Shown: piece by piece, positions 42,436-50,125 of the stretch | How the letters are laid out: each line of letters opens with the position of its first letter | How positions within the stretch are numbered: the stretch's first letter is position 1 | Source of the DNA: Candidatus Alistipes stercoravium | GTDB taxonomy: Bacteria; Bacteroidota; Bacteroidia; Bacteroidales; Rikenellaceae | DNA: 50,125 nt | Assembly: GCA_019119615.1 (NCBI GenBank) | Contig: DWWQ01000043.1 | Coordinates: 1-50,125, forward strand | Direction of reading: 5' to 3' | Notes under the pieces: generated by a model | Told to the model about the DNA's origin: nothing | Seen by the model: the letters and a program-made list of their open reading frames with translations, nothing else | Databases searched by the model: none | Program-made: the position numbers and the translations under genes

Positions 42436-44019
42436 TCAGAACTCCGAGGTGAAGTGGAAGCGGATCTCCTTGAAATTCTCTTGGGCCAATGCCAGCGCAT
42501 AGCTCGTGTCGGCCAGGAAGACGTCGCGGTCGTGCTTGTCCACGGCCATGTTGGTGTGCTTGCGGCGCTTGAAGTCGGCCAGCTGCGCGGCGTTGTCGCT
42601 CTCGATCCAGCAGGCCTTGTAGATCGAGATGGGCTCCCAGCGGCACGAGGCGTTGTATTCGTGTTCGAGGCGGTACTGGATCACCTCGAACTGCAGGGCG
42701 CCCACCGTGCCGATGATCTTGCGGCCGTTGAGCGACGAGGTGAAGAGCTGCGCGACGCCTTCGTCCATGAGCTGGTCGATGCCTTTGGCCAGCTGCTTGA
42801 ACTTCAGCGGGTCGGCATTTTCGATATAGCGGAACTGCTCGGGCGCGAACGACGGGATGCCCGTGAATCGGAGCTTCTCGCCTTCGGTGAAGGTGTCGCC
42901 GATCTTGAAGTTGCCCGTGTCGTGCAGACCCACGATGTCGCCCGGGTAGGCGAAGTCGATTACCGACTTCTTCTCGGCCATGAAGGCCGTCGGCGAGGAG
43001 AACTTCATCTGCTTGCCGCTGCGGACGTGGAGGTAGTTTTTGTTACGCTCGAACGTTCCCGAGCAGATCTTCAGGAAGGCGATGCGGTCGCGGTGGTTGG
43101 GATCCATGTTGGCGTGGATCTTGAAGACGAAGCCGGTCATCTTCGGCTCCGCCGGCTCCACGGTGCGGGTCTCTGTGGGCGCCGGACGCGGCGAGGGGGC
43201 GATGCGGATGAAGCATTCGAGCAGCTCGCGCACGCCGAAGTTGTTCACGGCCGATCCGAAGAAGACCGGGGCGAGCTCGCCGCGCAGGTAGGCGTCGCGG
43301 TCGAAGTCGTCGTAGACGCCCTCGATCAGCTCGACGTCCTGCCGCAGCTGGTCGGCGTATTTTGCGCCGATGCGCTCGTCGAGCTCCGCGGAGGCGAGGT
43401 CCGTGATCTCGACCGTCGAGGCGTCGGCCGTGAGCTTCTCGTCGGAGGTGAAGAGCGAAAGCTGCTTTTCGTAGAGGTTGTAGACTCCCTTGAACGTCGG
43501 GCCGTTCGAGATGGGGAAGGCCAGCGGCCGCACGCGGATGTGCAGCTCCTTCTCGACCTCGTCCAGGAGGTCGAAGGGCTCCTTCGCGGGGCGGTCCAGC
43601 TTGTTGATGAAGACGATCACCGGCGTCGAGCGCATGCGGCAGACCTCCATGAGCTTGCGCGTCTGGGCCTCGACGCCCTTTGCGCCGTCGATGACGATGA
43701 TGACCGAATCGACGGCCGTCAGCGTGCGGTAGGTATCTTCGGCGAAGTCTTCGTGTCCCGGCGTGTCGAGGATGTTGATCTTGCGTCCCTCGTATTCGAA
43801 TCCCATCACGGAGGTGGCCACCGAGATGCCTCGCTGGCGCTCGATCTCCATGAAGTCGGAGGTGGCTCCCTTCTTGATCTTGTTGCTCTTGACGGCTCCG
43901 GCGACATGGATGGCGCCGCCGAAGAGGAGCAGTTTCTCGGTGAGGGTGGTCTTACCCGCGTCGGGGTGGGCGATGACGGCAAAGGTCCGTCGGCGTGTGA
44001 TCTCTTCCTGTAAGGTCAT
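42436..44019 (-). CDS. prfC: Peptide chain release factor 3
   Basis: GTPase that removes RF1/RF2 from the ribosome after termination; 527 residues, full length. P-loop AHPDAGKTT at about residues 17-25, switch [11 protein letters not shown]4 NKLD in [14 protein letters not shown], then RF3-specific domains ([19 protein letters not shown]). It starts three bases after the nadB stop, so the two form an operon of unrelated functions. Confidence 0.97.
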   Translation of the reverse strand: MTLQEEITRRRTFAVIAHPDAGKTTLTEKLLLFGGAIHVAGAVKSNKIKKGATSDFMEIERQRGISVATSVMGFEYEGRKINILDTPGHEDFAEDTYRTLTAVDSVIIVIDGAKGVEAQTRKLMEVCRMRSTPVIVFINKLDRPAKEPFDLLDEVEKELHIRVRPLAFPISNGPTFKGVYNLYEKQLSLFTSDEKLTADASTVEITDLASAELDERIGAKYADQLRQDVELIEGVYDDFDRDAYLRGELAPVFFGSAVNNFGVRELLECFIRIAPSPRPAPTETRTVEPAEPKMTGFVFKIHANMDPNHRDRIAFLKICSGTFERNKNYLHVRSGKQMKFSSPTAFMAEKKSVIDFAYPGDIVGLHDTGNFKIGDTFTEGEKLRFTGIPSFAPEQFRYIENADPLKFKQLAKGIDQLMDEGVAQLFTSSLNGRKIIGTVGALQFEVIQYRLEHEYNASCRWEPISIYKACWIESDNAAQLADFKRRKHTNMAVDKHDRDVFLADTSYALALAQENFKEIRFHFTSEF

Positions 44020-44022
44020 GTA

Positions 44023-45579
44023 TTATGCTTTCGGGTAATCCATATTGTAGTGGCAGCCCACCGACTCCTTGATCTCGCGGCCCTGCTTGATGACCAGGTA
44101 GGCCACGGCGATCATGTTGCGCAGTTCGCACAGCTCGCGGTTGGGCTTGGTCTGGTTGTAGAGCTCTTCGGTCTCCTCGAAGAGGATCGACAGGCGCCGC
44201 ATGGCGCGCTTGAGCGAGAGGTTCGAGCGTACGATGCCCACATAGTTGGACATGATCTGCTGCACCTCGCGCTTCGACTGGATGAGCATGAGCATCTCCT
44301 CGGTATGCTGCGTGCCCTCGAAGTCCCAGTCGGGGATGCCCTCCTGGAAATCGACCTTGTCGATGAGCGAAGCGGTGTGGCGGGCGGCCTGGTCGGCGTA
44401 GACGACCGCCTCGATGAGCGAGTTCGACGCCAGGCGGTTCGCGCCGTGGAGTCCCGTGCAGGAGGTCTCGCCCAGGGCGTAGAGCCGCTTGATGGAGGTC
44501 TGACCGTTGGTATCGACCCGTACGCCGCCGCAGCAGTAGTGCGCCGCAGGCGTTACGGGAATCCACTGCCTGGTGATGTCGATGCCGATCGAGAGGCACT
44601 TTTCATAGATGTTGGGGAAGTGGCTCCGAATGGCGTCGGGGTCCTTGTGCGTTACGTCGAGATAGACGAAATCCTCGCCGCGGCGGGTCATTTCCCGGTA
44701 GATGGCGCGGGCCACGACGTCGCGCGGCGCGAGCGACTTCATCGGGTGGTACTTGTCCATGAACTCCTCGCCCGACTGCAGGCGCAGGATGGCGCCGAAG
44801 CCGCGCATGGCCTCCGAGATGAGGAAGTTGGGCTTCTCGCCAGGGTTGTAGAGCGTCGTGGGGTGGAACTGGATGAACTCCATGTTCTCGGTGATGGCCT
44901 TCGCGCGGTGGCACATGGCGATGCCGTCGCCGGTGGCGACCACCGGATTGGAGGTCGAGGAGTAGATGTTGCCGCAGCCGCCCGTGGCGACGATCGTAAA
45001 GCGGGCGAGCATCGTCTCGATCTCGTTGGTCTGCTCATTGAGCACATAGGCGCCGAAACAGGTCAGACCCCGCGTGTGGCGGGTTACGAATTCGCCCAGG
45101 TGGTGCTGCGTGAGCAGGTCTACGGCGAAGTGGTGCTCGAGCACCGTGATGTTCGGGTGCTTGCGGACCGACTCGACGAGGGCGCGTTCGATCTCGGCGC
45201 CCGTGAGGTCCTCGTGGTGGAGGATGCGGTGTTCGGTGTGGCCGCCCTCGCGGTTGAGTTCGAACCGCCCGTCGGGGGTCTTGTCGAAACGCGTCCCCCA
45301 GGCGATGAGGTCCCGGATCAGTTCGGGCGCGCGGCGCACGACCAGCTCCACGGCCTTTTCGTCGCACTTCCCGGCGCCGCAGACCAGCGTGTCGTGGATG
45401 TGTTTCTCGAACGTGTCGGGGGCGTAGGTTACCGAACAGATGCCTCCCTGGGCATAGTTGGTGTTGCACTCTTCGATCCGCCCCTTGGTAACGATCGTAA
45501 CGTGCCCGTGGGCGGCGGCCTTCAGCGCGAACGAGAGGCCCGCCGCGCCGGAACCGATAACCAGAAAGTCGGTTTTCAT
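44023..45579 (-). CDS. nadB: L-aspartate oxidase
   Basis: FAD enzyme that makes iminoaspartate, the first step of NAD synthesis from aspartate; under anaerobiosis it uses fumarate. 518 residues. The FAD-binding start MKTDFLVIGSGAAGLSFAL, the substrate region NREGGHTEHRILHHED, EFIQFHPTTL, CCGGVRVDTNGQTS and GETSCTGLHGANRLASNSL are all present. The ATG at 45579 is the family start; a frame extension crosses the promoter. nadA and nadC are not in the window. Confidence 0.96.
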   Translation of the reverse strand: MKTDFLVIGSGAAGLSFALKAAAHGHVTIVTKGRIEECNTNYAQGGICSVTYAPDTFEKHIHDTLVCGAGKCDEKAVELVVRRAPELIRDLIAWGTRFDKTPDGRFELNREGGHTEHRILHHEDLTGAEIERALVESVRKHPNITVLEHHFAVDLLTQHHLGEFVTRHTRGLTCFGAYVLNEQTNEIETMLARFTIVATGGCGNIYSSTSNPVVATGDGIAMCHRAKAITENMEFIQFHPTTLYNPGEKPNFLISEAMRGFGAILRLQSGEEFMDKYHPMKSLAPRDVVARAIYREMTRRGEDFVYLDVTHKDPDAIRSHFPNIYEKCLSIGIDITRQWIPVTPAAHYCCGGVRVDTNGQTSIKRLYALGETSCTGLHGANRLASNSLIEAVVYADQAARHTASLIDKVDFQEGIPDWDFEGTQHTEEMLMLIQSKREVQQIMSNYVGIVRSNLSLKRAMRRLSILFEETEELYNQTKPNRELCELRNMIAVAYLVIKQGREIKESVGCHYNMDYPKA

Positions 45580-45602
45580 TGTTTTCTGACCTTTAAGCGA
45601 CG

Positions 45603-45628
45603 CAAAGTTACAAAAAATAGTAACTTTG
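45603..45628. promoter_or_regulatory. Symmetric divergent promoter of nadB and queA
   Basis: A 9-bp inverted repeat CAAAGTTAC ... GTAACTTTG, eight bases apart. Each arm is a TAACTTTG -7 box: minus at 45603-45610 for nadB, plus at 45621-45628 for queA. No good -33 box is seen for either. Confidence 0.75.
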
Positions 45629-45647
45629 CCGCACAATTTCCGGCAAA

Positions 45648-46856
45648 ATGGAGCGACATATCGACATAAACCGTTTCGACTACGACCTGCCCGATGAACG
45701 GATCGCCAAATTCCCCCTCGCGGAGCGGAGCGCCTCGAAACTGCTCGTCTGGCGCGGCGGGGCGATTTCGGAACGGCACTTCGCCGACATGGGCGAGGTG
45801 CTGCCCGCGGGCGAACTGCTCGTCTTCAACAACACGAAGGTGATCCGCGCCCGCATCATCATGCACAAGCCCTCGGGAGCGCGTATCGAGGTCTTCTGCC
45901 TCGAGCCGCACGACCCGGCCGACTACGAGCGGGCTTTCGCCGTGAAGGGATCCTGCGCCTGGTCGTGCATCGTGGGCAACCGCAAGAAGTGGAAGGAGGG
46001 GTATGTGGAGATCAACTTCGAGCTGGACGGCCGGGCCGAATACCTGCGGGCATGGCTCGTGGAGGATCACGGCCGCGAGTGCATCGTGCGCTTCGAGTGG
46101 ACGGCCGACAGGACCTTCGGGCAGCTGCTCGAACACCTCGGGCGCATTCCCATCCCGCCCTACCTGAACCGCGAGAGCGAGGAGATCGACAACACGCGCT
46201 ACCAGACCGTCTACTCGAAATTCGAGGGCTCGGTGGCGGCCCCTACGGCGGGCCTGCACTTCACGCCCGAACTGATCGAATCGATGCGCGGCCGCGGCTT
46301 CGAATTCGAGGAGGTTACGCTCCATGTCGGGGCCGGTACGTTCCTCCCGGTCAAGGACGACGATGCCGCGAAGCACCCGATGCATACCGAACACTTCGAG
46401 GTGCGGCGCGCCACGGTGGCGCATCTGCTTGAGCGTTGGGGACACATCACGGCCGTGGGCACGACTTCGGTCAGGACGCTCGAGTCGCTCCCGGCACTGG
46501 CCTGGCGCATCCGCACGGCGGGCGATCCCGCGACGGAACAGGTAATCGGACAGTGGGAGCTGTACGACATCCCGGAGGAGTTCACCGGCCGCGAGGCGCT
46601 CGAGATGCTGCTCGCCTACATGGAGACGCACGGACTGGAGTCTCTGAAGGCCTCGACGCAGATCATGATTACCCCGCTGGGCTACGAATTCCGCATCGTG
46701 CAGCATATCATCACGAACTTCCACCAGCCCAAATCGACGCTGCTGCTGCTCGTCTCGGCCTATGTCGGCGAGGCGTGGCGCGACATCTACGACTACGCCC
46801 TCGCGCACGACTTCCGCTTTTTGAGCTACGGCGACTCGTCGGTGCTGATCCGGTAG
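45648..46856 (+). CDS. queA: S-adenosylmethionine:tRNA ribosyltransferase-isomerase
   Basis: Transfers the ribosyl part of SAM to 7-aminomethyl-7-deazaguanine in tRNA, giving epoxyqueuosine. 402 residues. Conserved DYDLPDERIAKFPL, LLVFNNTKVIRAR, AAPTAGLHFT, LHVGAGTFLPVK, VGTTSVRTLES and FHQPKSTLLLLVSAYVG. Longer than the E. coli protein by an insert near residues 100-150. Ends 47 bases before a terminator. Confidence 0.97.
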   Translation: MERHIDINRFDYDLPDERIAKFPLAERSASKLLVWRGGAISERHFADMGEVLPAGELLVFNNTKVIRARIIMHKPSGARIEVFCLEPHDPADYERAFAVKGSCAWSCIVGNRKKWKEGYVEINFELDGRAEYLRAWLVEDHGRECIVRFEWTADRTFGQLLEHLGRIPIPPYLNRESEEIDNTRYQTVYSKFEGSVAAPTAGLHFTPELIESMRGRGFEFEEVTLHVGAGTFLPVKDDDAAKHPMHTEHFEVRRATVAHLLERWGHITAVGTTSVRTLESLPALAWRIRTAGDPATEQVIGQWELYDIPEEFTGREALEMLLAYMETHGLESLKASTQIMITPLGYEFRIVQHIITNFHQPKSTLLLLVSAYVGEAWRDIYDYALAHDFRFLSYGDSSVLIR

Positions 46857-46903
46857 CTGCCGTTCGCGGCGGCCGGTCCCGAAAAAAGAGCCGAAGAAAC
46901 AGC

Positions 46904-46937
46904 AGGAGCCTCCCCGGTCGAGGGGAGGCTCCTTTTT
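46904..46937 (+). terminator. Terminator of queA
   Basis: A 12-bp stem AGGAGCCTCCCC with its complement, loop GGTCGA, followed by five T. Confidence 0.92.
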
Positions 46938-46955
46938 GTGATGCAACCGGAGGTT

Positions 46956-47603
46956 TCAGAAACGGTATCCGATGCCGATGAAGAGGTTGCGGCTGCGCAG
47001 CGTGTTGAAATGCAGGGCCGACAGGTCGCCGTCGGGGTCCGACGGCAGGGTGTAGTCCCGTTTGAGGAGGTTGCGGCATCCCAGATCGTAGCCGGCGCGC
47101 AGCAGCAGCCTCCGCCACTCGATGCCGAGACTCATCCTTACGCCGGCATCCGCGCGGCGCAGAGCCCCCTTCTCCCCGAACAGATCGTACCACTCCGTGC
47201 TACTGCGGATTTTGCCGCCGAGCCCCACGGCATACCAGCCGCCCGCCGAGGCCAGCAGGCTCCAGTCGCGGGCGAGGCGGATGCGGGTATTGAGCAGCAG
47301 GGGGATGCGGAAATACATCGGGCGCAGGGCGAGACGGTCGTAGCTCCCGCCGCCGCTCGTGAAGCCGATGCCCGTTTCTATGTAAAGGGGCAGCCGCCGG
47401 TGGAGCAGCACCTCGTCGGCCACCTCTATGTGATAGCCTGCGCGGGTGCCGGTGATGCCCGAAAGATCGTCGAGCGTCGCCCGCATGTGGGCAACGGTCA
47501 GTCCGCCGCGGACCGACAGGAGGTTCTTCTCCCGCTCCTGACCGTGGAGTGTCGCGCCGCCCGTAAGCAGCAGAAGAGTAAGGAGTATCGCCAGCCGTTT
47601 CAT
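46956..47603 (-). CDS. Predicted outer-membrane beta-barrel protein (PorT-like type)
   Basis: 215 residues. A signal peptide (MKRLAILLTLLLLTGGATLHGQ) and then repeated amphipathic strands ending in aromatic residues (LLSVRGGLTVAHM, RAGYHIEVADEVLL, LYIETGIGFTSGG, YFRIPLLLNTRIRL, SLLASAGGWYAVGLG), with the final strand LFIGIGYRF ending in Phe, the usual outer-membrane barrel signal. This resembles the Bacteroidetes OMP_b-brl_2 (PorT-like) group. Its ATG overlaps the antiporter stop by four bases. Confidence 0.8.
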   Translation of the reverse strand: MKRLAILLTLLLLTGGATLHGQEREKNLLSVRGGLTVAHMRATLDDLSGITGTRAGYHIEVADEVLLHRRLPLYIETGIGFTSGGGSYDRLALRPMYFRIPLLLNTRIRLARDWSLLASAGGWYAVGLGGKIRSSTEWYDLFGEKGALRRADAGVRMSLGIEWRRLLLRAGYDLGCRNLLKRDYTLPSDPDGDLSALHFNTLRSRNLFIGIGYRF

Positions 47604-48799
47604 GCTTTTGCCGTCTCGCCGCTCTCCGGCGTGTAGCTCTTCAGGGCCAGCCGCTTGACCCAGACGACGAAGCCGCCCGTGAGGATGAGGTTCAGCACCA
47701 GCGTGAGCACCGAGATGATGAGCGCCGGACCGCCGAGGTTGTAGCCCAGGGCGATGAAGATCACGCCGGCACCCACCTCGCCGCGGGTGAACATGCCCAC
47801 CGAGAGGGCGAGTCGCTCGCTTAGCTTCCGGTCGCGGTAGAAGAACAGCGGCACGAGCTTCCCGAGGTTCGAGAGGAACGAGACGGCCACGACATGCAGC
47901 GCGACCATTCCCCACGGCATCATGGGCTGCGAGGCGGTAACGGATGTAGCGCTTGCCGCGGCATCGGCCCCTGTGCCCGTTACGAGCGGCATGCTCATGC
48001 CGACGAGCAGCATGAAGAGGAACGAGACGCCCGTTGCGACGCGCTGTTCGACGCGCGTGTCGATATGGCGGTGGCGCATGAGCATGCCCACGACGAAGGC
48101 CGGGAGGAGCACCTCGATGTGGATGCTGTTCTCGGCGCCGTACCAGTGTTTCGTGGCGAGGTAGACGGCCTGCGTCAGCGCGCAGACGACGACCGAGAGG
48201 CCCAGGATCCGTTTCCAGTCCTGGCGCACGTCCCAGGTGCCCTGCCAGCGCCAGCCGACGGCCAGCAGCACGACGACGATGGCGACGATGGCGAACATCT
48301 GCCAGCGCAGGCCGATCATGAGAATCTGCAGGGGGATCATCAGCAGGATGGTGTCCAGGTCATCGAAGATGGCCAGCACCTGGATCTTGCGATAGATCCA
48401 GCTCTCCTTGAGCTTCAGCGCCGCGAGCATCGTGAAGAGGATACCCGCGGAGGTCGGGGCCGCGAAACGGCTCAAAAGGAGGTTCTCCTTCCAGGCCGCC
48501 GGGTCCGTCCACAGCGTCGAAGGGAGCAGGACGAAGATGTAATAGAGGACGATGAGCAGCCAGGGCAGGGCCGCGGTGGCCATCGCAATGAAGTAGTCGG
48601 CCGTGTAGGAGCGCCAGCGGCTCTTGTCGATCTCGAACTCGCGGCCCACGTTGATCATGATGAACCCGAGGCAGATGTACAGCAGGGTGTCGGCCGTGGC
48701 CTTGAAGCTCCCGTAGGCGGCGCCGAGCGTCCCGGGCAACAGCTGGGACGCGACGAGCCCCAGCATCAGGAAGAGGGAAAAAGAGAGTACTTTTCTCAT
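47600..48799 (-). CDS. Sodium/proton antiporter (CPA/Kef-like exchanger)
   Basis: 399 residues, inner membrane, about 12 hydrophobic spans. FDDLDTILLMIP is the central ion-binding region with adjacent Asp residues, PTSAGILFTMLAAL precedes it, and FTRGEVGAGVIFIALGYN is the second half of the core. It would exchange Na+ (or K+) for H+ for pH and salt control. The ATG at 48799 (MRKVLSFSLFLML) is preferred to an upstream frame extension with no membrane character. A leader of about 40 bases follows the promoter at 48842. Confidence 0.88.
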   Translation of the reverse strand: MRKVLSFSLFLMLGLVASQLLPGTLGAAYGSFKATADTLLYICLGFIMINVGREFEIDKSRWRSYTADYFIAMATAALPWLLIVLYYIFVLLPSTLWTDPAAWKENLLLSRFAAPTSAGILFTMLAALKLKESWIYRKIQVLAIFDDLDTILLMIPLQILMIGLRWQMFAIVAIVVVLLAVGWRWQGTWDVRQDWKRILGLSVVVCALTQAVYLATKHWYGAENSIHIEVLLPAFVVGMLMRHRHIDTRVEQRVATGVSFLFMLLVGMSMPLVTGTGADAAASATSVTASQPMMPWGMVALHVVAVSFLSNLGKLVPLFFYRDRKLSERLALSVGMFTRGEVGAGVIFIALGYNLGGPALIISVLTLVLNLILTGGFVVWVKRLALKSYTPESGETAKA

Positions 48800-48841
48800 G
48801 TTGCGGAGGTCTTTGGTCGTATGTTGTGCATTGCTGCGGGG

Positions 48842-48872
48842 CAAAGATACGATTTTTGTCCGAATCCCGAAA
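48842..48872 (-). promoter_or_regulatory. Promoter of the antiporter gene
   Basis: Minus TATCTTTG (48842-48849) with TTTC (48869-48872, one mismatch) 19 bases upstream. Confidence 0.75.
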
Positions 48873-48936
48873 CCGGACCGCACGGAGACCGTGAAAAAAA
48901 TAACAGCAAAGAAATCCGCAATTCACAATTATTTTG

Positions 48937-48944
48937 TAACTTTG
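48937..48944 (+). promoter_or_regulatory. -7 box of eno
   Basis: TAACTTTG fits TAnnTTTG; no convincing -33 box. The leader of some 50 bases before the ATG at 48999 is AT-rich (CTCAAATTATTACAACT), typical for strong Bacteroidetes translation starts. Confidence 0.65.
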
Positions 48945-48971
48945 CGGTGCAAAAAGATTTGCAAGCATTAA

Positions 48972-50125
<1,154 letters not shown>

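Overview
The window is a stretch of chromosome from a GC-rich member of the Bacteroidota, most like Alistipes or another Rikenellaceae genus. Three things point there: the -33 TTTG / -7 TAnnTTTG promoters found before many genes, the single-chain glycine dehydrogenase, Bacteroidales-type lipoproteins and integrases, and the high GC of the core genes. The genus is an inference; no rRNA is present.

Layout. 1-4.9 kb: 3' end of clpB, then an esterase and a family 2 glycosyltransferase (minus) divergent from a DUF115-like surface-glycan enzyme (plus). 4.9-6.6 kb: a CMP-sugar synthetase-like gene paired with a LuxE-like acyl-protein synthetase. 6.8-10.6 kb: pdxA, thrS and infC, the last read from a probable ATC start. 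10.8-13.8 kb: a tight run trxB, lipoprotein, rnz, RNA methyltransferase. 13.9-16.9 kb: a signalling cassette of kinase-WG, vWA and pseudokinase-WG proteins. 17-23.9 kb: SlyD-type isomerase, then nucleoside kinase, serine-type sulfatase and gcvP in one direction. 24-32 kb: a lipoprotein 5'-nucleotidase-like enzyme, rpsA, rpsF-rpsR-rplI, a beta-barrel protein, thiL, adk, rpsT and tRNA-Glu. 32.1-33.9 kb: an ABC importer ATPase and FecCD-type permease.

34.17-40.47 kb: an AT-richer integrated element in tRNA-Pro(GGG), bounded by a 49-bp direct repeat of the tRNA 3' part. It holds two tyrosine recombinases, a VirE/BT4734-like primase-domain protein, a frameshifted replication-type gene, an excisionase-like HTH protein, an IS1595-type zinc-ribbon protein without its DDE domain, and a zeta-type toxin gene overlapping a 52-codon gene. 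Helically phased 11-12-bp repeats lie near both ends.

40.7-50.1 kb: a DUF4988-like lipoprotein, a small A1S_2505-like protein, nadB-prfC, queA, a Na+/H+ antiporter overlapping an outer-membrane barrel gene, and the 5' part of eno. The most unusual parts are the tRNA-Pro element with its candidate toxin-antitoxin pair and solo transposase domain, and the kinase/vWA/pseudokinase cassette.
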